Below are positions 34,809 to 44,701 of a stretch of 64,000 bases of DNA, piece by piece. Location: the NCBI RefSeq assembly GCF_021130785.1, contig NW_025777589.1, positions 1-64,000 of the forward strand, in the 5' to 3' direction. Position 1 is the first letter of the stretch. The number at the start of each line of letters is the position of its first letter. This DNA is from Homalodisca vitripennis. Lineage: Eukaryota > Arthropoda > Insecta > Hemiptera > Cicadellidae. The notes beneath the pieces were generated by a model, which ran no database searches, had not been told where the DNA came from, and saw only the letters and a list, made by a program, of their open reading frames with translations. The position numbers were made by a program, and so were the translations under genes.

Positions 34809-35262
34809 ATTTATTAAGTAATAATTTGTTAACAACTTCTTTAAAATCTTTACCATTACTCAGTTCATTCAAAACAAAAACACATAAATGACCACAAATT
34901 GGGGGATCTTTATAGTCTTGAATCTGAGAATCATTGTAGTAGACGCTTGATTTTTTCAAATAATTAATCAATTCTATAGGTGGTTTGTCCTCAATTCTTC
35001 CATACGAATCAAAATAACATGCATTCTTATCATTTTTTATAATAACAAATCCAATGCGTTCCACTTCTCATAATCGAGTCTAAATTCACAATTCCACATT
35101 CAAATTTCTTAACTTTTTCAGGTAATGTATCTCTCATGAAGATTCCTCTAAAATGTTTAATATTTTTGCAGATTTCTTCCAATTCCCCGAATGTTAAAGG
35201 TTTGATTTCAAATTTTTTTAATGTTTGATTTCACGTAATTCAAAGTTTTTTCATCTAATCCA
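34786..35262 (-). pseudogene. Adenain-like cysteine protease, broken
   Basis: The virion maturation protease of Polintons, related to adenovirus protease and Ulp1. The N-terminal part (about 35066-35240) has FRGIFMRDTLP and ends in GTHW, which carries the catalytic His (35051-35059). The C-terminal frame (34786-35064) has YFDSYG and PICGHLCVFVLNELSNG with the catalytic Cys before Gly. The two halves are in different frames, with the break just after the His, and another shift lies in an A-run near 35215. All recognisable catalytic residues survive, but no single frame joins them. Confidence 0.75.
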
Positions 35263-35264
35263 GA

Positions 35265-35654
35265 TCATGTAGCATCTTCCAACTCTTTATCTAACCAATT
35301 TAAAATGTTTCGAACAATAGGAACACATCTTTTTTTAACGATTGGAGCAGCTTTACGAACATAAGGAACAACATTTTTAACGATAGGAATATTTTCTCCA
35401 AAATCTAATAAATCTTTCAAAAGTCCACCATTTTTAAGTTCTTTTAACTGATTATAAGAAAATTCTATTCTGGTTCCTTTATTGTTTTTCTTATGTTTTT
35501 CGAGTTTATTGTATTGTCTATTTGTTAAAATTATCTTATATTCGCCATTTTTTAGTTGATCTATTTTAAATTGAATACTAACGGGTATTTTTTTCTTAAA
35601 AGCGGATTTTATTTTTTCTTTCTGATTTTTGCTGAAATTTACATTCACCTCCAT
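35265..35654 (-). CDS. Putative minor virion protein with GGLL motif
   Basis: 129 aa, very basic. The N-terminal half is strand-rich (KIILTNRQYNKLEKH), followed by FSYNQLKELKNGGLLKDLL. The C-terminus (about 85-125) is an amphipathic stretch of repeated PIV/PYV-RK units. Similar small basic proteins with a GGLL/GGFL motif occur in arthropod Polintons and adintovirus-like elements, and have been compared with adenovirus core or membrane-active proteins. That comparison is from memory. The start has the clear ACTATATAAATGG context, and the gene is intact. Confidence 0.6.
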   Translation of the reverse strand: MEVNVNFSKNQKEKIKSAFKKKIPVSIQFKIDQLKNGEYKIILTNRQYNKLEKHKKNNKGTRIEFSYNQLKELKNGGLLKDLLDFGENIPIVKNVVPYVRKAAPIVKKRCVPIVRNILNWLDKELEDAT

Positions 35655-35662
35655 TTATATAG

Positions 35663-36187
35663 TTAAAATTTCAAGTTCTCTTCGATTCCCATTCCTAGTT
35701 TTCTCTTCAAAAACATTGCTCCAGCTGTTGGAAGCGCAAGAAATCTTTCTCCTAAACTAGCATCTTTTGATAAAAATCTATCCATTGCCTTATCTTGCAA
35801 AACTTTATCTGCTATATGTCTAGAATTTGTGTCTCTATGTTTTGCATAAAAAATATCGTGTTCCATAGCAGCTTGATCTAATTTATTTATACCAGGATCT
35901 CCTCTTTTTAGTCTTTTTTCGAGTTTTGTGCCAGGCCCCAGATACTGATAAGTTGGTACGTGTAATTCAAAAGGTAAATTGTTGATAAAATCATTCAAAA
36001 GTCCACTACCCTCAATCATAGATGAACTTATTGCCGGCAAAATTCGTTTTAAATATTTAATTCCATCAGGTTTTTCAATCATTTCGTCAAGTTTGTTCGA
36101 AATAAAATCTTTAATCGCTTTCTTTTCATTCAAAAAAATGGTTATTTCCAGCCTTCTCTTGAGCATAAATATAATTAATAATTCCAT
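35663..36187 (-). CDS. Phospholipase A2-like virion protein (parvovirus VP1u type)
   Basis: 174 aa in the longest frame; the true start may be a later Met. Residues about 80-125 carry the calcium loop YLGPGTKL and the catalytic helix DQAAMEHDIFYAKH with the His-Asp pair, followed by ADKVLQDKAM. This is the phospholipase A2 fold of parvovirus VP1 N-termini, also found in arthropod Polintons, where it may help particles cross membranes. The N-terminal 70 residues are less typical and may include shifted sequence. It lies 8 bp upstream of the GGLL gene's start, same strand. Confidence 0.72.
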   Translation of the reverse strand: MELLIIFMLKRRLEITIFLNEKKAIKDFISNKLDEMIEKPDGIKYLKRILPAISSSMIEGSGLLNDFINNLPFELHVPTYQYLGPGTKLEKRLKRGDPGINKLDQAAMEHDIFYAKHRDTNSRHIADKVLQDKAMDRFLSKDASLGERFLALPTAGAMFLKRKLGMGIEENLKF

Positions 36188-36272
36188 CGAGTTTTGTCAA
36201 ATCGTCGATATATCTGTATTAAATCTTATTATCACTGTATTTTCTCACACCTGATCCTTCGATTCTTTTTTC

Positions 36273-36989
36273 CTAAATTGGTTTAATTAAGTTCATATAT
36301 TTTTTACCTCTACTTGACTTAGGCTTCTTAGTAGATGGATCATTATTTTTGTAAATTGAGTCAGATTCCCATAAAATTTCTGTATACTTTTTCAAATCTT
36401 CTTCAGAATATAAATTATCTTTTGGAGCGTCATAGTCTGTTAATAATCTCCATAAACCTTGAGTTCCTTCATATGTTTTTTCATTAATAATGATATCATT
36501 ATGTTCAAAATTAACGGGTAAATTTTCAACCAAAAAAACTTCTCTTTTTTCTGTCCCAATACAAACCAAATTTATCATCCTTTGCTCTAGGAAGAAATTT
36601 TTTACCAATTTCACCAATTATTTCACCAATTATCCGTTGTTCCAGGACTTATTGGTTCAACTATGGTAGAGTCTTCAATGATTCGAGGTCTAAATGGTGT
36701 TGAAGATGGTAATTTTGGCAATTAAAACTCTTCCACTTCAGATTCTGGAATTGAAATATCAGCAAATTATCGTACAACTGGAACCAAATTCATCAAATTT
36801 TGATTATCACTTAAAAACATTTTCAATTTTGCCCTCAACGTTTTTTATTGCAAAAGTTACAGGTTGATTGATTTTTGGAATAAATTCTTGTTCTTTTTCA
36901 TCAATTCGAATCTGTTCTTTAAATTCTTTGATTAATTTCTTTTCGATTTGATCAAGTTTTTTCGCTTCTTCAGAAGTTACGTTCACCAT
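36273..36989 (-). pseudogene. DUF8207-like Polinton protein, broken
   Basis: Two open pieces. The 5' piece (36807-36989) begins MVNVTSEEAKKLDQIEKKL after a clear CTAATTAAATGG start context. The 3' piece (36273-36617) contains YEGTQGLWRLLTDYDAP, YTEILWESDSIYKNNDP and a closing GKKYMNLIKPI, the pattern of arthropod proteins annotated DUF8207. The intervening 190 bp (36618-36806) hold matching coding traces interrupted by stops and shifts. The full protein would be about 230 aa. Its function is unknown; it is a regular companion of Polinton capsid genes. Confidence 0.65.
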
Positions 36990-37007
36990 TTAATTAGAAA
37001 AATTTTG

Positions 37008-37231
37008 AAACGTGAACGTGGAACGTAAAACGTGAACGTGGAACGTAAAAACGTGAACACGAAACGTAAAACGTGAACGTGGAACGTAAAAACGTGAACA
37101 CGAAACGTAAAACGTGAACGTGGAACGTAAAAACGTGAACACGAAACGTAAAACGTGAACGTGAACGTGGAACGTAAAAACGTGAACACGAAACGTAAAA
37201 CACGAACGTGAATCGTAAACACGAACGTGAA
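37008..37231. repeat. ACGT-rich minisatellite between virion and ATPase genes
   Basis: A tandem array of the blocks ACGTGAAC, ACGTGGA and ACGTAAAA in shifting order, with an overall period of roughly 30-45 bp. It contains many ACGT palindromic cores. Overlapping minus-strand frames rich in F, R and V are artefacts of the repeat. It lies upstream of the DUF8207-like gene. It could be a recombination-prone satellite, an enhancer or a replication element. Confidence 0.9.
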
Positions 37232-37312
37232 CAAATTTACCGTTTTTCTGTTATTTTCATAATGTAAATAAAAATTAAAGATAATATAAAAATAGTTTTA
37301 ACAAATATTTTA

Positions 37313-37999
37313 TCAAGTAGATTTGTCAGACCACTGAGCAGCATTTATGTTAGAAAATTTATTCAAATATTTTCCATTTTTAGGCTTCAAAGTTAGATTA
37401 ATAGTTAAAAAACCGTAGTCTTCTTTCCAAATTTTATCACACAACTCAATAAAGTGGTTAAAACTCATATCAGATCCCAAATAATTGTTATAAATCTTTC
37501 TGGAATAATGATAATCTTGTTTAAAAACACACAACATATTCAAATTATTTCTTATAACTTGTTTATCAACCTTTGAAAAGCATTGAGAAAGATAGATACA
37601 AGATATGTTTTTGTGATGAGACATTACGAAATATTCTTTAATAACGTCTTGATTTTCTAAAATACAATAATCGAAAACGATTAAAGAATTTGGTTTACAT
37701 TCGCTTAAGTGAACTATGTCCTCGGAAGCATTATAAAAATGTGATATTTTTTTGTTTAAGTTCTTCTCAATATTTTCAAATCTTTCTTGTAATTTTTTAT
37801 AGGCGTCTTGTTCTAAAGATTTACTAAAAACATACAAATTGGAATAAGGAATCAACCTGTTGTAGATAAAATTCAATAATGAAGTTGTTTTTCCACATCC
37901 ACTTGAACCAACAATTAACAATCTGATTAGTTGATATTTCTTATTTTCTTCAAACGTTTGAAGTTTTATCTGATCTTTTTGCTTTAAAAATTTCTCCAT
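37313..37999 (-). CDS. Packaging ATPase (FtsK/HerA type)
   Basis: 228 aa. Walker A is at residues 31-39 (GSSGCGKTT), preceded by a hydrophobic strand. The Walker B strand is SLIVFDYC at about 105-112, where relatives usually have two acidic residues; here the second is Tyr. The fold and length fit the A32/FtsK-like ATPases that pump DNA into capsids of Polintons and related viruses. The start at 37999 has a CTATTTAAATGG context and is only 13 bp from the start of the divergent penton-like gene. The frame is intact, but the Tyr substitution may affect activity. Confidence 0.85.
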   Translation of the reverse strand: MEKFLKQKDQIKLQTFEENKKYQLIRLLIVGSSGCGKTTSLLNFIYNRLIPYSNLYVFSKSLEQDAYKKLQERFENIEKNLNKKISHFYNASEDIVHLSECKPNSLIVFDYCILENQDVIKEYFVMSHHKNISCIYLSQCFSKVDKQVIRNNLNMLCVFKQDYHYSRKIYNNYLGSDMSFNHFIELCDKIWKEDYGFLTINLTLKPKNGKYLNKFSNINAAQWSDKST

Positions 38000-38012
38000 T
38001 TAAATAGCGAAA

Positions 38013-38746
38013 ATGAAGCTGTTCAAGTTGACTTCAGAAAGCTCTAAATTAGTTTTAAACTTGGAACATCCTATTCATTTAGAGGAAGAATCAAATTATT
38101 TTATCGGTTTAAGCGGTTTTTATTCTGACAATTTTGTAATAAATATTAGTGAAAGTTCTCCTTATTGTATAGGATTTAGGGAGAAGAACATAACAAAATA
38201 TTATGGTTCAAACAAAGGATATTATACCTTCGATCAAATAAAAAATTCCCCTAAAAATTATCTGAAAACATTCAAACAATCAGATAAATCTTTAAACTTT
38301 GACGAAAAAAGTTTGAAATGCAAAAAAATTATCTCTCTAATAAAATTCAAATAAAATCACCAGTAAGAATAATGTTTTCAGCAATTATAGTAGATTTATT
38401 AGGGTTTGTTCAAGAAACTATTGAGCCAAATCAGGTATATTTAGGAAATAAAACGCCAAAATTTACACCGTCCGATGTAATTGAAGTACATTGTAATCTC
38501 GTTGAACCTAGTTTTGAAAATCATACCGAACATTTACACAAAGAATCTGAAATTTTGTACACTTTTTTTCCAAATGTTGCTTATGGAACAAAAATCAGTG
38601 AAAAACCGAATGAAATCGATTATATTCCAATTAGAACAAATATTACAATAATTCAAAAAATCGCCTTAACTGTTCAAGACTCTGATGGAAATTTATTGAA
38701 AAATGAGAGTAAAACAACAATTTATTTAAGATTGAAAAAGGAATGA
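38013..38746 (+). pseudogene. Penton-like minor capsid protein, frameshifted
   Basis: Two overlapping plus-strand frames: 38013-38354 (start MKLFKLTSESSKLVLNLE) and 38318-38746 (with DVIEVHCNLVEPSFENH, ILYTFFPNV and a C-terminal strand ending YLRLKKE). Together they match the layout of the single jelly-roll minor capsid protein that Polintons place at the fivefold vertices. The break lies in an A-run near 38318-38330. A single one-base shift explains the split, so this is either decay or a sequencing error. It is one of only two Polinton genes on the plus strand. Confidence 0.7.
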
Positions 38747-38764
38747 AAATGTTACTAAATTTTA

Positions 38765-39148
38765 TTAAACTCTCGAATTATGATATGTTGTCTGTAAATG
38801 TTTAGCATAACTAGGTAACCATTGAATAATTCGTCCACATTCGCAATGAGTCTCTTTTTTTAGACTTTCTCGTTGAATTCTTATAGTACAATCTTTACAA
38901 TATGCTTGTTTTTTATCTTTACTATAATGCCACTTGTTAAATTCAGAAAAATTATTAACTTCTTTACAAAAGTAACATTCTTTCTCCTCTAGAGTTAATT
39001 TTTCTATTTTATCGTATAATTCTTTTCGATATTTATTATGACAATCTTTACAATAATGTCCAAATCCGTCTTTTTTAGTTCTATTTTTATAAAATTCTTC
39101 AAAACCTTTTATTTCCTTGCACATTGAACATTTCTTTTGAGTCTCCAT
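38765..39148 (-). CDS. Zinc-finger protein with tandem C-x2-C modules
   Basis: 127 aa. Two repeats of the form C-x2-C-K-x(4)-F-x(n)-YCKDC (CSMCKEIKGFEEFYKN with YCKDC; CYFCKEVNNFSEFNKW with YCKDC) resemble zinc modules common in phage and large-virus proteins near HNH nucleases. The C-terminus adds a C-x-C...H-x4-H finger (CECGRIIQ, HLQTTYH). No catalytic nuclease residues are obvious, so DNA binding is the safest guess. The start has the TCTATATAAATGG context. Intact; it overlaps nothing, and its 3' end faces the penton-like gene. Confidence 0.7.
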   Translation of the reverse strand: METQKKCSMCKEIKGFEEFYKNRTKKDGFGHYCKDCHNKYRKELYDKIEKLTLEEKECYFCKEVNNFSEFNKWHYSKDKKQAYCKDCTIRIQRESLKKETHCECGRIIQWLPSYAKHLQTTYHNSRV

Positions 39149-39162
39149 TTATATAGAAAAAA

Positions 39163-40176
39163 TTATAGCTTTGACTTTCTCAATTCATATTCGTAAAAAC
39201 TTCCAGTTATTTCTTCATTTTTTAAATCTTTTATACTATAAGTTACAGGATCTGTGTTATTAATTTGATAAATCACAAAGATTTCTCTTGACCAATTGTT
39301 CTTATATTTGTTCGAAAATGTTTGTTTTTTACTAACAATTCTTACATGATCATTAATTTTAAATTTAGTTTTCGTGTGAATTTCAGGTGGAACATACTTG
39401 AAAACGGTCTCTAATAACTCCTTTTCTGCATCCTTATCTACGTCTTTGGGCTTCATTTTAATCGTACTGTGAACCGTATCATTATAATTTGTGACTATTT
39501 TTTGTGAAGAATAAAGATCCATTTAAAGTTTTTGTTAATCTCAAAAATAACTTTCATCCTTTCGTTTTGAGTTCTGTTATATCTCTCTACAATACTTGAT
39601 TTCTCTTCGTTTTCAGTATGACAAATCTTAATGTTTTATTTCCTCAAAACATCGTTAAATTCTTTATTTTTTAACTCTAAACCCTTATCTGTATGAAGAA
39701 GACTCGGAGGTTTATGCCCGATCTTTATAGCATCTTTTACTATATCTTCGAAAGCTTTTGAAACATCCTTGCCGTTTTTTTCTTTTGATAGCTCTTGACC
39801 AAGCATATTTTGAGAAAGTATCAATAACATTTAACATATACTTGAATCCATCATTTTGATCTGAATAGTTAGACATTATAACTAAATCTGCTGCCCATAA
39901 ATCGTCAATTCCTAATGTTATAATTTTTCTCTTTTTAAACTTTTTTCGTACTGGTGCATGAATTTCTTTAGCTTCAATCTCAATTTCTTTTTTATCTTTT
40001 AATTCTTTTTTAACTGGTATTTCATTTGGATTCTTTATAAACTTACTCTTATTTGTCTTACATTTTGAACATTTTGCTGCAATTCTATACAATCCGTTTT
40101 GAGTTTGAACAATCTTAGAATCTATATTTTTCGTTTTCTTTTTACACTTGTGACAGTGAATTAAATCATCTTCCAT
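39163..40176 (-). pseudogene. Polinton DDE integrase with N-terminal zinc ribbon, broken
   Basis: The start at 40176 has a GATATATAAATGG context. Residues 1-50 form a C-x2-C/C-x2-C zinc ribbon (CHKCKKKTKNID, CSKCKTNKSKFIKN), then a linker. The rve core begins GIDDLWAADLV with the first catalytic Asp. Frame 2 (39636-39830) holds the second Asp in LLHTDKG. The third catalytic residue, Glu in ENEEKSSIVER, lies in the stretch 39523-39636, and the C-terminal SH3-like tail (39163-39522) ends FYEYELRKSKL. Frame breaks near 39800 and 39640 separate the catalytic residues. The enzyme would insert element ends into host DNA. All three catalytic residues are still readable, but no single frame contains them. 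Confidence 0.85.
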
Positions 40177-40238
40177 TTATATATCAAAGTTTCCAAGTTT
40201 ATTTAATTCGTCTAATATACCACATTTTGCTTCATTTT

Positions 40239-43200
40239 TTAGCCATACGGTACTGTTTCGATCTTATTTTCTAGGACAATTCTTTTATCCTCTTTAGCGC
40301 TCAGTGCCAGCTTGTTTATGGTAATTGTGTACAACTCATGTTTATAGCTTTTTATTACAGTCATCTCTCTAAATTCCTCCTTATCTTCGAACAAACATCT
40401 TTTCAAGTTTTCGATATTTATTGTTTTATTTACAACACTTCTCTTAATTCCTTTACACCTAACTGGATTTTTGTCTAGATATTTGTACGAATACATTTTC
40501 GATCTCAATCCACAAAATTCTTCTAAGATTGCACCATTTAGCTCGTCTTTGAATTTACCAATAACTTTCTTATTTTTAGTAGCGAAACAGTCATGATCAT
40601 TTTGTATAATCGCTCGTATCAAAGTCCTCTATATTTTGTTTCATAATTTTAAAAGGATCTCGTTTCAATTCTAGAAAATAACTGTCTGTATCCATGTAAC
40701 AAAGATTCAAATCTGGGTCGAACTTCTTTCATTTATCGTAATAAAACTCATACATTAACAATTTTGATAGGTCAAGAACTGAAAATCCTATGTAGATCGG
40801 TTTGTTAAATTTAACCTTTTGTTTATACATGTGACTCGCTATACAGTTGTCGTCAAAGATATTAAAGCATTTGAAGTTTGTTTTCTTGGCCTGTTTCATT
40901 GAAAATTCTTCATTTCCTAGTTTTATATCACATCTATTTCGCACATTTTCCATACTTTTTCCAAAAACTGAGTTGTTCATAAGCTTGGAAAAATCTTTCT
41001 CAAAGTCACTTGTAGCTTTGGTTCTCATGTTTGTGTTAAAATCAATGTACTTTTTCATAAAAGGCTTCTGATCGAATGCTATAACTCTATTCACATGTTT
41101 CAACACCATCCCTTGTTCGAGGTAAAATTTCAAATTTCTTGAATGAACAACGTATTCAGATTTATCCAGTAAAGTTGTGCAAAGTTTGTTTTTATAATGT
41201 TCGGGAGCAAGAGGTAAATCCTTGTGATGTTCATGTAAATTTGTTGGATATCCTAGATCAACTTCGAGAATATAGCCATAATCTTCGTCACCAGTGAGTT
41301 CTAAAATTTTTTCTTGCCACTCTTCTTTTGTATATGTTTTAGGATTCATCCACTTGATTTCGTTATATGGTAAATTTTGCATAAGCCCGTAACCATAAAG
41401 GTTATTGGCATCGACGTACAACAGATAGTTTTCAGGCTTTGATTCATCAAAATCTTTCAAATATTTGTTATTTGCTTTAACATATCGTTTAATACATTGA
41501 GAAATGCCTCCGCGAATACCTTTTTCAATCATCAAATACATGTTATAATCGTTAATTAGCTGAAGCTCAATTTTCGTTAATTTTAACATAGCGTCCCATG
41601 CGAGACTTGGAACAGTCAGATAATGTGCTGGATCGAGTTTGTAACAATTCAAGCAAATTTTTCTGAAGTTTTCAAAAATATCAGCAAGCAATAAAACATC
41701 TTGGATGTTATAGAGATTTGAGTAATTACCAAGATTTTTATCCTTTAATTTATTCCAAACAGCTAAATAATGTTGAAAATCTTTTTCAGATATGCTCTCA
41801 TCTGTTAAAAGTGAATAGAAATCTTGAATTTTTAGCTCTTCTGTGTAATAAAGTTTTGCAATACTATCGATAAATTCATAGGGAAATATTCCTTTTCCAA
41901 ATAGAATTTTAAAAATCTCGTTGTCGTCATTTGGCTGTCTTTTTAGAATTTCATTCAATATTCTTCCATCCTGTATAAAATGATTTGTATGTTTAAAATC
42001 TTCTGTCTTTAGATTTTTAGCTAAATTTTCTATAGATGAGGCCATAAATCTGAACGTATCTACGAAAGAAAACTTAATGTATTTTCTAGGTTTATTACCT
42101 TCGAATTCATATCCATATCCAGAATTTACAGAATAATTTATATATCGTTCATCGGTGTTTGCAATCAAATCAACGTTTCCATATTGTTTAGCCCATTCTT
42201 TCATGTACAAATGAGTATCGTAGTTACTCATATTGCGACAGAAAACTGGAATATTTTGAGGAAATTTGAGATTAAGATTACAACATAAATGAGCAGCACC
42301 TCGAAATTTGCCGGTTAAATGACAATGATCTCTCACTTTTAATCTTTTTTCTTCATCAAAACCTTCTGTTTCACAGCTATGACAAAGACTAGAATTTTGA
42401 TACGAAATTTGTTCTTCTTCAGTCAATTTCATAGGTTTCATGTTCTTTGAATTATATTTTTTCGCTATGTATTTCGATAATTTATTGAGTTCTTCAAACA
42501 ATTGTTTTGGAATATTAGGTAAATCTTCTTCATTTTTGGCTCGATAACATATCGGTTTGTACATGCGATTGGTCACATTCGACACTAAATATAGAGTAAA
42601 ACCATAAGGAATGTGTTTCTGAATCTAGTTTGTAGTCGATTTTTGCGGATTGTTTTTGCATGTTGGAATCTTCTCTAATATGCTTTCAAAATCCATATAA
42701 ATAACGTAAGGATGAGAAAATTTCTTTTGATAATTAGTAAATGTTGTTGTTTGACCTGGAAATGGCATAATTGGTTTACAAACTTCATGTTGCTTGCAAA
42801 TTTCTAAATGATCAGCTAAAGCACTATATTTGTAGAAATGACTCAAACATCTTCTACAAAGAAATTTTTTATTTTTACATTTAGATAATTGAGAGAAAAC
42901 GAGTTTATTTAAATCCGTGATCAAAACATAATGAGATTTGTCTTCTTGTTTAACATACAATAAATCGATTTCTAACTCGGCATTATAAACTTCGGAAATT
43001 TCTAATGGAGCAATGTTGAGTTTTTCGTCATAAGTATAGATATTTATAGACATTTTTGGATATTTGTACTTGGAATTGGAGCTGCGTTTCTATATCTTTT
43101 AAAGACATTGGATACTCAAAGCCCGAAAATATCTCGTCATTTACAAATCTCTCGTATTGCTTTGCTCTGTCTACATGAGTTTCTGGTTTTTCAATAGCAC

Positions 43201-44056
43201 ATCGGATAGAATAAATAAAACAGAAATCATCTTTATTTTTGATATTCACACAAGCCTTCCTATCTTCGATTATCTTTGGTAAATCGATATATGATCCTGC
43301 GTTCATCATTTCGTGTTTATTAATGCTCAAAACTAGTTGTTTGCAGCTTTTAAATGTCCATCCAGAACCTCTATTTGGATGATTTGTCTGTTCTCGATGT
43401 GTTAATTTATTAAATTGCTTAGTAATAAAGTCGTTTACATCAAAGATCTCGTCTGCTTTTATAGTAAAGTACATTGGGCAAGTTTGTGGTTCACCGTTTA
43501 CTAAAGTTCTTTCGTATTCACATTCCAAAGAGATATAACCTTTCATATTTTTAACATTCTCTTGAAATTTTTCTATTAAACTTTTAATTTCTCTCCCCAT
43601 AATTGATAGATATTTGTAAATTGACATGGAATTATCGTTTAAATTTGTTAAAATGTATTGCTTGAAAAGACCGTGTATAGAGGATAAAACTTCAACATCT
43701 ATGATATTTTCAGGTTTTTCGTTTAGAGTTTTGTCTATTTGTTCGATCGTTTCAGACTTTTATCGTTAGTTTTGATAGACAATGTTTCGGCGATTGAATG
43801 AATTTTTTCATCTTTAAATAGATTGAGATCTTTTTTATCTTCCTTAAAGTTTTTCTTTAATTCTCGTAATTTTTCTATATTGTACATCTTTTCATGATCG
43901 ACAATTTGATTTTCTTTAGCCCAATTCCTCAAATAACTCATTTCACTTTCGTAAAGTTGTTTGTTTTTTAAATGGATTTTTGAGCCATAATGTCGATCAT
44001 AGTTATGTTTTAGGATTTCTTTCTTACAAAAGAAAGAAATCTTTTTCGCCCTTCAT
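40239..44056 (-). pseudogene. Protein-primed family B DNA polymerase, multiply broken
   Basis: The replicative polymerase of the element. The start at 44056 has a TTATATAAATG context, and a shift follows within 20 codons. Pieces in order: N-terminal 43735-43941 (the frame is open back to about 44020); 43028-43627 with RGSGWTFKSCKQLVL; 42625-43053 with a C-x2-C finger and exonuclease I motif YMDFES; 40729-42585 (618 aa) with polymerase motif A YVDANNLYG near residue 390 and motif B NNSVFGKS near 540; then motif C MDTDS just beyond an in-frame TGA at 40729; and 40239-40622. At least two in-frame stops (near 42625 and 40729) and about four shifts make it non-functional. Known relatives prime DNA synthesis from a terminal protein. 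Confidence 0.92.
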
Positions 44057-44361
44057 TTATATAAGAAAAATTTGAGTGTGTCAAGTTTTACTATTTAGTA
44101 AAATATCTTTTTATTAAGGAAAAGTTATCAACTTTTAAGCTTAAAGTTGGCAATAATTTGAGATAATTCAGTAGATTTTCAGGATTAAAAAAAAACTCTA
44201 ATACTAGTGTGTAGGGACCTTAAAAAACCTTGATTATCTACTGAATTATCTCAAATTATTGCCAACTTTAAGCTTAAAAGTTGATAACTTTTCCTTAATA
44301 AAAAAGATATTTTACTAAATAGTGAAACTTGACACAATCAAATTTTTTCCTATGTAAATGG
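44053..44361. promoter_or_regulatory. Long palindrome spanning divergent gene starts
   Basis: Arms 44053-44176 and 44236-44361 are near-perfect inverted repeats (few mismatches, one indel) around a 59-bp loop. Each arm ends on the start codon of a divergent gene: the polymerase (ATG at 44056, minus) and the 101-aa gene (ATG at 44358, plus). Both arms include a TATATAAATG or TATGTAAATG start context. It could be a shared two-way promoter or a hairpin-type origin. Confidence 0.85.
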
Positions 44362-44663
44362 AGCTAATAAGGGAATTAAATGAAGTTGGTGATTTAAAGT
44401 TCAAAGAATATAAGAAGTTGAATGAATTAGAAGAAAATAAGAAATACAAAATTTTGAATCTGGAGAAAATGAAAGATAAATTCGGGTTTACAATAATTGC
44501 CGAGTTGGAAGATTATAAAGTACACTTACCGAACAGATTTTTGACTGTTTTGGATGAAAAAAAGATTAAAGAATTGAATAAACATGATAAATTACACTTG
44601 GTTGTTACTGGAAAGAAGACTATTAAAGATAAAAACTGTGTTACTATCAATTTTGTAGAGTAG
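44358..44663 (+). CDS. Small 101-aa Polinton gene, possible OB-fold protein
   Basis: Starts MELIRELNEVGDLKF in the palindrome's right arm. The middle (KYKILNLEKMKDKFGFTIIAELEDYKVHLPNRFLTVLD) has the strand-turn-strand look of an OB-fold, with the LPNRF string I recall from similar small arthropod Polinton genes. It ends in another strand pair (HLVVTGKKTIKDKNCVTINFVE). If it is an OB-fold it could bind single-stranded DNA beside the polymerase; that is inference. The frame is intact, unlike the adjacent polymerase. Confidence 0.6.
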   Translation: MELIRELNEVGDLKFKEYKKLNELEENKKYKILNLEKMKDKFGFTIIAELEDYKVHLPNRFLTVLDEKKIKELNKHDKLHLVVTGKKTIKDKNCVTINFVE

Positions 44664-44701
44664 AAGATTTTTCGTCGTAGCAGACATTTCAAATAGATTG
44701 G

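Noticed and set aside
36983..37234. Two minus-strand frames rich in Phe, Arg and Val
   Set aside because: They are translations of the ACGT-rich minisatellite and would exist in any long tandem repeat of that period.
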